Assembly: GCF_030530945.1 (NCBI RefSeq)
Contig: NZ_JAUMTZ010000007.1
Span: 9,758 to 72,895, forward strand
Direction of reading: 5' to 3'
DNA length: 63,138 nt
From: Kocuria sp.
Lineage (GTDB): Bacteria > Actinomycetota > Actinomycetes > Actinomycetales > Micrococcaceae
Shown: piece after piece, positions 25,007 through 33,887 of the stretch
Numbering within the stretch: position 1 is the stretch's first letter
Layout: every line of letters begins with the position of its first letter
Translations under genes and position numbers: made by a program
Notes under the pieces: model-generated
Told to the model about the DNA's origin: nothing
What the model saw: only the letters and a program-made list of their open reading frames with translations
Databases searched by the model: none

Positions 25007-25762
25007 TCAGTCCCAGAGGCCCAGCACGGCGCTCAGCGCGGCGAGCGCGGCGGGGCCCGCGGTGGAGGAGCGCATCACCGTGCGGCCCAGGCGCAGGGTG
25101 CGGGCCCCGGCGGCGCGCAGGGCGTGGAGCTCGGCGTCGCTGATCCCGCCCTCGGGGCCCACCACCACGGCCACGCGCTCGTGCGCGTCCTGCGCGGGCG
25201 TGTCGAGCGCCGACCAGGGCGTCTCGGCGCTCTCGTGCAGCACGAGCCACAGGGTGGCGGGCTCCTCGGCGACGAGGCGGACGAGGCCTGCCGTGTCCAC
25301 CCAGGGCCGCAACTGCGGCCACGCGGCGCGGCGTGACTGCTTGGCCGCGGAGGCCAGCTGCGCCTCCCACTTGTGCATGGTCTTCGCGGCGCGCTCCCCG
25401 CGCAGGCGCACGATGCTGCGCTCGGCCTGCCAGGGGATCACCCGGCTCGCCCCGAGCTCGGTCGCGGACTCCACGGCCTGCAGGTCCCGGTCGCCCTTGG
25501 CGAGGGCCTGCACGAGGGTCAGCTCCGGCCGGGGCACGGCCTCGTGGGTGACCTCCGAGACCGTCACGCTCATGCGGTCCCGCTCCCCCGCGGTGAACGT
25601 GCAGCTCACGCGGGTACCGCGCCCGTCCACGAGGTCCAGCGGCTCACCCGCGCGCAGCCGCCGCACGGTCACCGCGTGCTTGGCCTCCGGGCCGGCGACG
25701 TCGAGCACCTCACCGGGACGGACCCCGGTGAGGTGCTCGTGGTGGAAGACGGGGTTCGTCAC
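25007..25762 (-). CDS. rsmE: 16S rRNA m3U1498 methyltransferase
   Basis: A SPOUT-class methyltransferase acting on U1498 of 16S rRNA. The 251 residues have an N-terminal PUA-like domain and a knotted C-terminal SAM site with VVVGPEGGISDAEL near residue 200 and LRLGRTVMRSSTAGPAALAAL at the end. The GTG at 25762 overlaps the dnaJ stop by four bases, so it is translationally coupled to the heat-shock operon. Confidence 0.95.
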   Translation of the reverse strand: MTNPVFHHEHLTGVRPGEVLDVAGPEAKHAVTVRRLRAGEPLDLVDGRGTRVSCTFTAGERDRMSVTVSEVTHEAVPRPELTLVQALAKGDRDLQAVESATELGASRVIPWQAERSIVRLRGERAAKTMHKWEAQLASAAKQSRRAAWPQLRPWVDTAGLVRLVAEEPATLWLVLHESAETPWSALDTPAQDAHERVAVVVGPEGGISDAELHALRAAGARTLRLGRTVMRSSTAGPAALAALSAVLGLWD

Positions 25763-26901
25763 AGGTCGTTGAACCGCCCGCGCAGCCGGGAGAAGAACCC
25801 GCCGGCGTGGGAGGTGCTTACCGTGGTGCCGTCGTCGGACTCCTCGCCGCGCAGCTGCGCGAGACGCTCCACCAGCTCCCGCTGCTCGCCCGTGAGGTTC
25901 CGGGGGGTCTCCACCTCGAAGTGGACCTGCAGGTCCCCGCGGCCCTTGCCCCGCAGGTGGGTGACGCCCAGGTTGTCCAGGGTCACGGTGGCACCGGACT
26001 GGGTGCCTGGCTCCACCTCCACGCGGCGGGTGCCGTCGAAGGTCTCCAGCGTCACTGTGGTCCCGAGTGCCGCGGCCGTCATGGGCACGCGCAGGCGTGC
26101 GTGGAGGTCGTCGCCCTCCCGGTGGAACGAGGGGTCCGGGTCCACCTTCAGCTCCACGAAGAGGTCACCGTTGGGCCCGCCGGCGGTGCCGGCCTCGCCC
26201 TGGCCCCCCAGACGGATGCGGTTGCCGGACTGGATGCCCGCGGGGATCTTCACGGTCAGGGGGCGGCGGTCGCGCACCCGGCCCTCGCCGTAGCACTCGT
26301 GGCAGGGGCTCTCGATCACGGTGCCGAAGCCGTTGCACTGCGAGCACGGGGCCTGGGTGGTGACCATGCCCAGGATCGACTGGCGCTGGTACTGCATGTG
26401 CCCGGAGCCCTTGCACATGGTGCACGTCACGGGTCTCGTGCCCGGCTGGCAGCACGTGCCGTGGCAGGTGGGGCACGTCACGGCGGTGTCCACCGTGATG
26501 TCCTTCTCCACCCCGAACACGGCGTCCTTCAGGGAGATCCGCACGTTGATCAGGGCGTCCTGGCCCTGCCGGGTGCGGGACTGCGGACCGCGCTGGCCCC
26601 CGCCGCCTGCACCCTGGAAGAACGTCTCGAAGATGTCCGAGAAGCCGAAGCCGGAGCCGGGGAAGCCCCCGCCGAAGCCCGTGTCCGTGCCGTTCTCGTT
26701 GCCCGTGGCGTCGTAGACGCGGCGCTTCTCCGGGTCGGAGAGGACGTCGTTCGCGTGGGAGACGCGCTTGAACTCCTCCGCGGCCTCCGGGGAGGGGTTC
26801 ACGTCCGGGTGCAGGGTGCGGGCCTTTTTGCGGTAGGCACGCTTGATCTCTTCGGCACTGGCGTCCCGGCTCACGCCGAGGGTTTCGTAGTGGTCGCTCA
26901 C
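25759..26901 (-). CDS. dnaJ: Co-chaperone DnaJ (DnaJ2 type, hrcA-linked)
   Basis: An Hsp40 that brings substrates to DnaK and stimulates its ATPase. The 380 residues run J domain (HPD near residue 32), Gly/Phe-rich linker, four zinc-binding CxxCxGxG-like repeats at about 145-205, and the substrate-binding barrels. The first zinc repeat reads CPTCHGTCCQPG, with Cys in place of the usual final Gly. GTG at 26901 is just after hrcA. It is under HrcA/CIRCE control through the hrcA promoter. Confidence 0.95.
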   Translation of the reverse strand: MSDHYETLGVSRDASAEEIKRAYRKKARTLHPDVNPSPEAAEEFKRVSHANDVLSDPEKRRVYDATGNENGTDTGFGGGFPGSGFGFSDIFETFFQGAGGGGQRGPQSRTRQGQDALINVRISLKDAVFGVEKDITVDTAVTCPTCHGTCCQPGTRPVTCTMCKGSGHMQYQRQSILGMVTTQAPCSQCNGFGTVIESPCHECYGEGRVRDRRPLTVKIPAGIQSGNRIRLGGQGEAGTAGGPNGDLFVELKVDPDPSFHREGDDLHARLRVPMTAAALGTTVTLETFDGTRRVEVEPGTQSGATVTLDNLGVTHLRGKGRGDLQVHFEVETPRNLTGEQRELVERLAQLRGEESDDGTTVSTSHAGGFFSRLRGRFNDL

Positions 26902-26962
26902 GATGTCGTCGCTTCTTCTCTCGTGTCGGGGTCGGTGGTCGGGGGCGGCGCCGGTGCGGCGC

Positions 26963-27976
26963 TCACTCCCCCAGGTTCTTGGACAGGTAGCGGGCCACCG
27001 CGCGCACGGAGGCCATGGTGGTGGGGTAGTCCATGCGGGTGGGTCCCACCACCCCCACCTTCGACGCGGCGCGCGGGCCGTAGCCGGTGGCCACCACGGA
27101 CGCCTCCGCCAGGGGGTCGTCCCCACGCTCGGAGCCGATCCGCACGGCCACCCCGCGCTCGTCCTGCTGCATCTCGGACAACAAGCGCAGCACGGTCACT
27201 TGTTCCTCGAGCGCCTCCAGCACCGGGGAAATGCTCTGGGGGAAGTCCCCGCTGAACCGGGCCAGGTTCGCGGTGCCCGCCATCACCAGCCGGTGCTCGT
27301 CCGCGGCGTCCGCCAGCAGCACCAGGGCGTCCCCCACCGCGAGCGCGGCCGCGCGCAGGGGTTCGGGGGCGGTGGTGGGCAGGGTGGCGACGGCGCCGGG
27401 GACGGCTTCGAGGGCGAGGCCGAGCAGGCGGGCGAGCAGCAGGGCGCGCAGCTCCAGGAGGTCGTGCTCGTGCAGGGGCGCCGGCAGCGGGACGGCGCGC
27501 TGGACGACGCGTCCGCTGGTGGGGATGAGGATCACGAGGGCGGTGCCCGCGCCGAGGTCCACGAGCTCGACGTGGCGGACGGTGGTGCCGGTGTGGACGG
27601 GGTACTGGACGACGGCCACCTGGTGGGTGATCTGGGCGAGCAGGCGCACGGTGCGTTCCATGGCGTCGTCGAGGTCGTCGGCGCCGTCGAGGACGGCCTG
27701 GATGGCGCGGCGCTGCGCGGGGCTGAGGGGTTGCAGCGCGGTGATCTGGTCCACGAACACGCGGTAGCCGCGGTCGGTGGGGATGCGTCCGGAGCTGGTG
27801 TGCGGTGCGGTGATGAGTCCGGCGTCCTCGAGGGCGGCCATGTCGTTGCGGACGGTGGCGGAGGAGACGGGCAGGTGGTGGCGTTCCACGAGTGCCTTGG
27901 AGCCGACGGGTTCGCGGGAGTGGACGTAGTCCTCCACGATGGCTCGCAGGATCTGCACCCTGCGTGGGTGTTCCAT
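26963..27976 (-). CDS. hrcA: Heat-inducible transcription repressor HrcA
   Basis: HrcA binds CIRCE elements and represses heat-shock operons. The 337 residues begin with a winged helix domain (RRVQILRAIVEDYVHSREPVGSKAL, VSSATVRNDMAALEDAGLI), followed by the GAF-like HrcA domain. A GTG at 27985 is possible, but GGGAGG lies directly against it and is eight bases from ATG 27976, so the ATG is preferred. The CIRCE element upstream implies autoregulation, with dnaJ and rsmE in the same operon. Confidence 0.95.
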   Translation of the reverse strand: MEHPRRVQILRAIVEDYVHSREPVGSKALVERHHLPVSSATVRNDMAALEDAGLITAPHTSSGRIPTDRGYRVFVDQITALQPLSPAQRRAIQAVLDGADDLDDAMERTVRLLAQITHQVAVVQYPVHTGTTVRHVELVDLGAGTALVILIPTSGRVVQRAVPLPAPLHEHDLLELRALLLARLLGLALEAVPGAVATLPTTAPEPLRAAALAVGDALVLLADAADEHRLVMAGTANLARFSGDFPQSISPVLEALEEQVTVLRLLSEMQQDERGVAVRIGSERGDDPLAEASVVATGYGPRAASKVGVVGPTRMDYPTTMASVRAVARYLSKNLGE

Positions 27977-28007
27977 GGTGTTCACCTCCCGTTGCGTCCG
28001 CCCAATT

Positions 28008-28034
28008 TTGGCACTCCAGTGAGCACAGTGCTAA
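28008..28034. promoter_or_regulatory. CIRCE operator (HrcA binding site)
   Basis: TTGGCACTC, nine bases, CAGTGCTAA. This matches the CIRCE consensus (TTAGCACTC-N9-GAGTGCTAA) at 16 of 18 arm positions. It lies 32 bases upstream of the hrcA ATG. The repressor encoded next door should bind it. Confidence 0.93.
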
Positions 28035-28040
28035 TTCGGG

Positions 28041-28046
28041 AGTGTA
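28041..28046 (-). promoter_or_regulatory. -10 box for hrcA-dnaJ-rsmE
   Basis: TACACT on the minus strand, just upstream of CIRCE, so the start site falls inside the operator. The -35 region is weak. Confidence 0.5.
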
Positions 28047-28117
28047 GCGGCCGCAGTGGCGGAGGGCGGCTTTGGTACGCTCGCGGCTGATTCGACCGCG
28101 ACCGCCCAGGAGGCACC

Positions 28118-29008
28118 GTGAACGCACCCGGCTGGGGGTGGGGCCCGCAGGACCTCGGCAGCCCCGACGTGTCCCGGACGGGCCCCACCTCCCGTGACGT
28201 GGCGGTGGAGCCCGGGATGGTCCTGGAGGACGTGGAGACCGGCTGGGTGGGTGCCGTGGTGGGCGTGGAGGTCATCGGCGGCATGCGGGTGGTGGGTCTG
28301 GAGGACCGCCGGGGGCGCGTGAAGTCCTTTCCCCTGGGCCCGGGGTTCCTGCTGGAGGGTGAACCTGTGCGCCTGGGCCCGCCGGTGTCCCGCGCGCGAC
28401 CGGCGACGCCGCGGCGGTCCCTCTCGGGCTCGGTGGAGGTCGCAGACCTGCGCGCCTCGGTGGCGAAGGAGTCCCGCGTGTGGGTGGAGGGATACCACGA
28501 CGCGGAGCTGGTGGCGAAGGTGTGGGGCCACGACCTCGCGGTGGAGGGCATCGTGGTGGAGCCCCTGCACGGGGTGGACGACCTTCCCGCGGCCGTCCGG
28601 GAGTTCGGGCCCGGCCCGGGACGGCGGCTGGGAATCCTGGTGGACCACCTGGTGGCGGGGTCGAAGGAGTCGCGGATCGCCGAGGCCGCCCTGCGGGTGC
28701 CGGGGGCGCGCGGCAACGTGCTGGTGCTGGGCCACCCGTACGTGGACATCTGGCAGGCCGTGAAGCCCGCCGCCCTGGGGATCCCCGCCTGGCCGGTGGT
28801 CCCGCGCGGACAGGACTGGAAGACGGGTGCCGCCCGGGCGCTCGGGCTGCCCCACCGCACCCCGCAGGACGTGGGGCGGGCGTGGCAGGCGATCCTGTCG
28901 CGCGTGAGCAGCTACGCGGACCTTGAACCGGCGCTGCTGGGACGGGTGGAGGAGCTCATCGACTTCCTCACTGCACCCGAGGACCCGGCCCCGGACCACT
29001 CGGCCTGA
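28118..29008 (+). CDS. DUF3097 family protein
   Basis: A soluble protein of 296 residues in the actinobacterial DUF3097 family. A conserved central block (VWVEGYHDAELVAKVWG, then VEPLHGVDDL and RRLGILVDHLVAGSKE) resembles a Toprim-like nucleotide-binding fold: Glu followed by the D-H pair. GTG at 28118 has AGGAGG seven bases upstream. It is divergent from hrcA. Function is unknown; the Toprim resemblance is my inference and needs structure comparison. Confidence 0.8.
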   Translation: MNAPGWGWGPQDLGSPDVSRTGPTSRDVAVEPGMVLEDVETGWVGAVVGVEVIGGMRVVGLEDRRGRVKSFPLGPGFLLEGEPVRLGPPVSRARPATPRRSLSGSVEVADLRASVAKESRVWVEGYHDAELVAKVWGHDLAVEGIVVEPLHGVDDLPAAVREFGPGPGRRLGILVDHLVAGSKESRIAEAALRVPGARGNVLVLGHPYVDIWQAVKPAALGIPAWPVVPRGQDWKTGAARALGLPHRTPQDVGRAWQAILSRVSSYADLEPALLGRVEELIDFLTAPEDPAPDHSA

Positions 29009-29119
29009 ACCCGGCACCGGGACCGCCGCACGGGCCGGCACGACGCGGGGGCGAGCCGAGAGAGGGCCCGGCACCGGGACCGTGACCCGGGTGACGGAGT
29101 GTTTTCCGGGCACCCGCCG

Positions 29120-29125
29120 TAGAAT
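29120..29125 (+). promoter_or_regulatory. -10 box for the DUF4870 gene
   Basis: TAGAAT, standing out in GC-rich DNA, would start transcription about 58 bases before the GTG at 29190. The -35 is poor. Confidence 0.5.
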
Positions 29126-29189
29126 GGGTGTCCCAGGCCCCCTCGATCCTGCCTGACCCGGCTACCGCCCCTGAAAGGGACACCCCACC

Positions 29190-29627
29190 GTGACTGATGC
29201 TGCCTCCCCGTCCACGCCCGCGCCCTCGTCCGCGGCGGAGACCCCGTTCGAGTCCGTCCCCGCGGTGGCCCAGCCCCTGGACGTGGCGCAGGACCGGCAG
29301 TGGGCCACCCTGGCCCACCTCGGCGGCGTGGTGGGTGTGCTGCCCAGCTGGGTGATCCACCGGGTGTTCCGGGACCGCGGCCCGTTCACCGCGCAGGAGT
29401 CCCGCGAGGCCGTCAACTACACGCTGCTGCCCAGCCTGGTGATCCTGGCCGGGATCCTGCTGTCCCTGGTCCCCGTGATCGGGGGGTTCTGCGGGCTGGT
29501 GGCGGCCCTCACCTGGGTGTTCCTGGCGTTCACCTCGGTGCGTGCGGGCATCCGGGTCAACCGCGGCGAGCCGCACCAGTACCGGTTCAGCAGCCACCTC
29601 TACGACCGGCTCACCGCGCGCTCCTGA
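29190..29627 (+). CDS. DUF4870 domain membrane protein
   Basis: A small membrane protein of 145 residues. The Ala/Ser/Pro-rich N-terminal 45 residues precede the family pattern RQWATLAHLGGVVGVLPSWVI, then two more helices (LLPSLVILAGILLSLVPVIGG and AALTWVFLAFTSVRAGI). This is the DUF4870/Tic20-like fold with unknown role. GTG at 29190 follows AAAGGGAC. It is convergent with hemW. Confidence 0.82.
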   Translation: MTDAASPSTPAPSSAAETPFESVPAVAQPLDVAQDRQWATLAHLGGVVGVLPSWVIHRVFRDRGPFTAQESREAVNYTLLPSLVILAGILLSLVPVIGGFCGLVAALTWVFLAFTSVRAGIRVNRGEPHQYRFSSHLYDRLTARS

Positions 29628-29649
29628 GCCCGCGACGCCGCCGCGGAGC

Positions 29650-30894
29650 TCACCAGTCGAGCAGGCGGCGCGTGACGGCGTCGGCCATGAGACGCCCCGC
29701 GTCGGTGAGCACCGCGGTGCCCGCGAGCGCGGCGGGGCCCTCCAGCCAGCCGTCGGCGATGAGTCCGGCCACAGCACGGCGGCCTGCGGGGCGCAGGGTG
29801 GCCAGGGGCAGGCCCTCGCGGATGCGGATGCCGAGCATCACGTGCTCGGTGTAGCGGGCCTCGGGGTCGGGGGTCTCCCGGCCCACGGCGGGTGAGAGCC
29901 CGGCGCGCACCCTGTTGGTGTAGGGCAGGGGGTGCTTCAGGTTCCACCAGCGCACGCCGTCGCTGTGGGAGTGGGCGCCGGGGCCTACGCCCCACCAGTC
30001 CTGGTCCCGCCAGTAGGCGAGGTTGTGGGCGCTGCGGTTCTGGGCGGCGCTGCGCCCGTGGGCGGCGCGGGACCAGTTGGAGACCTCGTACCACTGGAAT
30101 CCGGCCTCGCCCAGGGCGCGGTCGGCGAGGGTGTACTTCTCGGCCTGGTCGTCGGGGTCCACGGCGGGGACCTCGCCGCGGCGCATCTGCGCGGCGAGCT
30201 TGGTGCCGTCCTCGATGATCAGCGAGTACGCGGAGACGTGGTCGGGTTCCAGGGCCAGGGCGGCGTCCAGGGACGCCTGCCAGTCGGGGATGCTCTCCCC
30301 GGGGGTGCCGTAGATCAGGTCCACGCTGGCGCCGAGTCCCCGTTCCTTGGCCCAGCCGACGGCGCGCGGCACGTTCGCGGGGGTGTGCGTGCGTTCCAGC
30401 ACGGCCAGGACGTGCGGGACGGCGGACTGCATCCCGAAGGACACGCGGGTGACCCCGGCGGCGGCGAGGACGTCGAAGGTCTCCGGGGTCACGGAGTCGG
30501 GGTTGGCCTCCACGGTGACCTCGGCGCCCGGGGCGAGGCCGAAGCTCTCCCGCGCCTGGGCGAGCATCGCGGCGAGCTCACGGGCCGGCAGGAGGGTGGG
30601 TGTGCCGCCGCCGAAGAACACGCTGTGCAGGGCGCGCGGGGGTGCCCCGGCGGCGTCGAGCACGCCACGGGCGAAGCGGATCTCCGCGGCGGCGTCGCGG
30701 TGGTAGTCCGCGCGGGACACGCCGTCCCCGAGCTGGTCCACGGTGTAGGTGTTGAAGTCGCAGTACCCGCAGCGCACCGCGCAGAACGGGACGTGGACGT
30801 ACAGGCTCAGGGTGCGCTGCGCGGCGCGCGCCACCGCACTGGGGGGCAGGGCCCCGTCCGACGGCGCCGGGTCGCCCTCGGGCTGTGCGGGCAT
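29650..30894 (-). CDS. hemW: Radical SAM haem chaperone HemW
   Basis: HemW is a radical SAM protein thought to insert haem into respiratory cytochromes, related to oxygen-independent coproporphyrinogen oxidase. The 414 residues show the iron-sulfur motif C38-x3-C42-x2-C45 (CAVRCGYC), then FGGGTPTLLP near residue 90 and a C-terminal HemN domain. The ATG overlaps the lepA stop by one base. HemN would have an extra N-terminal motif that is absent here, so HemW is the better call. Confidence 0.9.
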   Translation of the reverse strand: MPAQPEGDPAPSDGALPPSAVARAAQRTLSLYVHVPFCAVRCGYCDFNTYTVDQLGDGVSRADYHRDAAAEIRFARGVLDAAGAPPRALHSVFFGGGTPTLLPARELAAMLAQARESFGLAPGAEVTVEANPDSVTPETFDVLAAAGVTRVSFGMQSAVPHVLAVLERTHTPANVPRAVGWAKERGLGASVDLIYGTPGESIPDWQASLDAALALEPDHVSAYSLIIEDGTKLAAQMRRGEVPAVDPDDQAEKYTLADRALGEAGFQWYEVSNWSRAAHGRSAAQNRSAHNLAYWRDQDWWGVGPGAHSHSDGVRWWNLKHPLPYTNRVRAGLSPAVGRETPDPEARYTEHVMLGIRIREGLPLATLRPAGRRAVAGLIADGWLEGPAALAGTAVLTDAGRLMADAVTRRLLDW

Positions 30895-32750
30895 TACTTC
30901 TTCTTGTCCTTCCCGCTGTCCTCGTCCGAGGACAGCGCGGCCACGAAGGCCTCCTGGGGGACCTCCACGCGGCCCACCATCTTCATGCGCTTCTTGCCCT
31001 CCTTCTGCTTCTCGAGCAGCTTGCGCTTGCGGGAGATGTCACCGCCGTAGCACTTGGAGAGCACGTCCTTGCGGATCGCGCGGATGTTCTCGCGCGCGAT
31101 GATGCGCGAGCCGATGGCCGCCTGGATGGGGACCTCGTACTGCTGGCGCGGGATCAGCTTCTGCAGCTTGCCCGTCATGAGCACGCCGTAGGAGTAGGCC
31201 TTGTCCTTGTGGGTGATGGCGCTGAACGCGTCCACCTGCTCGCCCTGGAGCAGGATGTCCACCTTCACGAGCTCCGCGGCCTGCTCCCCGTCCGCCTTCC
31301 AGTCCAGGGACGCGTACCCGCGGGTCTTCGACTTGAGCTGGTCGAAGAAGTCGAACACGATCTCCGCGAGCGGCAGCCGGTAGCGCAGCTCCACCCGGTC
31401 CTCGGAGAGGTAGTCCATGCCCTTCATCTCCCCGCGCTTGGACTGGGAGAGCTCCATGACCGCGCCGATGAACTCGGAGGGCACCAGGATGGTGGCCGAG
31501 ACCATGGGCTCGCGGATCTCCAGGATCCGGCCCTCCGGGAACTCGGAGGGGTTGGTGACCTCCACCTCGGAGCCGTCCTCCAGGGTCACGTTGTAGGACA
31601 CCGACGGCGCGGTGGAGATCAGGTCCAGGTTGAACTCCCGCTCCAGACGGTCCCGGGTGATCTCCAGGTGCAGCAGCCCCAGGAACCCGCAGCGGAACCC
31701 GAAGCCCAGGGCGGCGGAGGTCTCGGGCTCGTAGACCAGGGCGGCGTCGTTGAGCTGCAGCTTCTCCAGGGCGTCCCGCAGCACCGGGTAGTCCGAGCCC
31801 TCCACGGGGAACAGGCCCGAGAACACCATGGGCTTGGGGTCCTCGTAGCCGCCCAGGGACTGCTTCGCCGGCTTCTGCTGGCTCGTCACGGTGTCACCCA
31901 CGCGGGACTGGCGGACGTCCTTCACGCCCGTGATGAGGTAGCCCACCTCCCCCACGCCCAGCCCCTTGGACGGGATGGGCTCCGGGGAGATCACCCCGAT
32001 CTCCAGCAGCTCGTGGGTGGCCCCCGTGGACATCATCTGGATCCGCTCGCGCGGGGTGAGGGTGCCGTCCACCACGCGCACGTAGGTGACCACGCCGCGG
32101 TAGGTGTCGTACACCGAGTCGAAGATCATGGCCCGCGACGGCGCGTCCTTCACGCCCTGGGGCGCGGGCACGTCACGGACGATCCTGTCGAGCAGCTCCG
32201 CCACGCCCTCGCCGGTCTTGCCCGAGACCCTCAGGACGTCCTCCGGCTCCACGCCGATGAGGTTCGCGAGCTCCGCGGCGTACTTCTCCGGCTGCGCCGC
32301 CGGCAGGTCGATCTTGTTCAGCACGGGGATGATCGTGAGGTCGTTCTCCAGCGCCAGGTACAGGTTCGCCAGCGTCTGCGCCTCGATGCCCTGGGCGGCG
32401 TCCACCAGCAGGATGGTGGCCTCGCACGCGGCCAGTGAGCGCGAGACCTCGTACGTGAAGTCCACGTGGCCCGGGGTGTCGATCATGTTCAGGGCGTAGT
32501 CCGTGCCGTCCACGTTCCAGGGCATCCGCACGGCCTGGGACTTGATGGTGATCCCGCGCTCGCGCTCGATGTCCATGCGGTCCAGGTACTGCGCCTTCAT
32601 CTGCCGGGGTGTGACCACGCCCGTGGCCTGCAGCATCCGGTCCGCGAGCGTGGACTTGCCGTGGTCGATGTGCGCGATGATGCAGAAGTTGCGGAGCACC
32701 GAAGGGTCGGTCGAGGCGGGTGCCGGTGGGTTGACGGCCAACGGTGACAC
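30894..32750 (-). CDS. lepA: Elongation factor 4
   Basis: A ribosomal GTPase that can back-translocate stalled ribosomes. The 618 residues include the P-loop AHIDHGKSTLADR near residue 28, DTPGHVDF, NKIDLP, EF-G-like domains, and the LepA-specific C-terminal domain ending in a Lys-rich tail. GTG at 32750 (VSPLAVNP) has AAAGGA seven bases upstream. It forms an operon with hemW and is divergent from the aldo/keto reductase gene. Confidence 0.95.
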   Translation of the reverse strand: MSPLAVNPPAPASTDPSVLRNFCIIAHIDHGKSTLADRMLQATGVVTPRQMKAQYLDRMDIERERGITIKSQAVRMPWNVDGTDYALNMIDTPGHVDFTYEVSRSLAACEATILLVDAAQGIEAQTLANLYLALENDLTIIPVLNKIDLPAAQPEKYAAELANLIGVEPEDVLRVSGKTGEGVAELLDRIVRDVPAPQGVKDAPSRAMIFDSVYDTYRGVVTYVRVVDGTLTPRERIQMMSTGATHELLEIGVISPEPIPSKGLGVGEVGYLITGVKDVRQSRVGDTVTSQQKPAKQSLGGYEDPKPMVFSGLFPVEGSDYPVLRDALEKLQLNDAALVYEPETSAALGFGFRCGFLGLLHLEITRDRLEREFNLDLISTAPSVSYNVTLEDGSEVEVTNPSEFPEGRILEIREPMVSATILVPSEFIGAVMELSQSKRGEMKGMDYLSEDRVELRYRLPLAEIVFDFFDQLKSKTRGYASLDWKADGEQAAELVKVDILLQGEQVDAFSAITHKDKAYSYGVLMTGKLQKLIPRQQYEVPIQAAIGSRIIARENIRAIRKDVLSKCYGGDISRKRKLLEKQKEGKKRMKMVGRVEVPQEAFVAALSSDEDSGKDKKK

Positions 32751-32853
32751 GGGCGGTCCTTTCGTTTCCGGGATGACTCCCCAGTTTCCCATGATCGGGG
32801 ACCGGGGGCGAACCGGTGCCGGTGGCGTCCCGGGCACTCACGGGTGCCGGTGC

Positions 32854-32859
32854 TAGGTT
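32854..32859 (+). promoter_or_regulatory. Possible -10 box for the aldo/keto reductase gene
   Basis: TAGGTT would start transcription about 50 bases before the ATG at 32916. The -35 is not recognisable. Confidence 0.35.
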
Positions 32860-32915
32860 GCCGCCCACCGGGGTCCGCCCGCTCCCCGTTCCGCTCCCGA
32901 GGAAGGGCCACACCC

Positions 32916-33860
32916 ATGAGCACGAACCACGACGACGCCGCGCTGCCCGTTCCCATCCCCGGCGGCCCCGGGAGGCTGGCCGGACACACCGTGGCCCGGG
33001 TGGGCTACGGTGCCATGCAGCTGCCGCGCCTGGCGGATGCCGACGCCGCGTGCGCCGTGCTGCGCCGGGCGCTGGAGCTGGGCGTGAACCACTTCGACAC
33101 CGCGTACTTCTACGGCGACGGCATGAGCAACGAGTGCCTGGCCCGGGAGGTGGTGGACCGCCCGGGTGTGGTGGTCGTGACGAAGGTCGGGGCCCGCCCC
33201 GCCCGCCGCGGTCCCGCTCCCCTGGTCTCCGCCCAGCGCCCGGAGGAGCTGCGCCAGGGGGTGCTGGACAACCTGCGCACCCTGCACCGCGAGCAGCTGG
33301 ACGTGGTGAACATGCGCCGCATCGGCGCGTTCGGCTTCCCCAAGGGCCCCGACCAGTTCGTGGACTTCGACGACCAGGTGGCCGAGATGGTCGCGATGCG
33401 CGACGAGGGCCTGATCGGTGCCATCGGACTGAGCACGGTCACCGCGGACGAGCTCGCCCGCGCCCTGCCCGCCGGGATCGCGTGCGTGCAGAACCCGTAC
33501 GGGGTGGCCTCGCGAAAGGACGAGCCGGTTCTCGCGGTGTGCCGCGCGGAAGGCATCCCCTGGGTGCCGTACTTCCCCCTGGGCGGGGCGTTCCCCGGCG
33601 CCCCGAAGGTCGTGAAGGAACCGGTGGTCCAGGAGATCGCCGCCGCCGCGGACACCACCCCCGCGGCCGTGGGACTCGCCTGGCTGCTGCACCACGCCCC
33701 GGACACCCTGCTGATCCCCGGCACGGCCTCCGTGGCGCACCTGGAGCAGAACGTGGCGGCGGGCTCCCTGGAGCTGGACGAGGACGCCCTGCGGCGCCTG
33801 GACGAGCTCACCCCCACCACGGGGGCTTCCGGGGCCCTGAACCGCTTCCGGCGCGGCTGA
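32916..33860 (+). CDS. Aldo/keto reductase family oxidoreductase
   Basis: A probable NADPH-dependent TIM-barrel reductase of 314 residues. Asp and Tyr of the usual catalytic tetrad are seen in HFDTAYFYGDG near residue 53 and Lys in VVVTKVGARP near residue 85. The position of the catalytic His carries Asn-Met (DVVNMRRIG), as in a subgroup of bacterial AKRs. The cofactor site is in the C-terminal LLIPGTASVAHLEQNV. ATG at 32916 has AGGAAGG upstream. Substrate unknown. Confidence 0.87.
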   Translation: MSTNHDDAALPVPIPGGPGRLAGHTVARVGYGAMQLPRLADADAACAVLRRALELGVNHFDTAYFYGDGMSNECLAREVVDRPGVVVVTKVGARPARRGPAPLVSAQRPEELRQGVLDNLRTLHREQLDVVNMRRIGAFGFPKGPDQFVDFDDQVAEMVAMRDEGLIGAIGLSTVTADELARALPAGIACVQNPYGVASRKDEPVLAVCRAEGIPWVPYFPLGGAFPGAPKVVKEPVVQEIAAAADTTPAAVGLAWLLHHAPDTLLIPGTASVAHLEQNVAAGSLELDEDALRRLDELTPTTGASGALNRFRRG

Positions 33861-33887
33861 GGCCCACCCGCCCCTACGATGGTGGTC

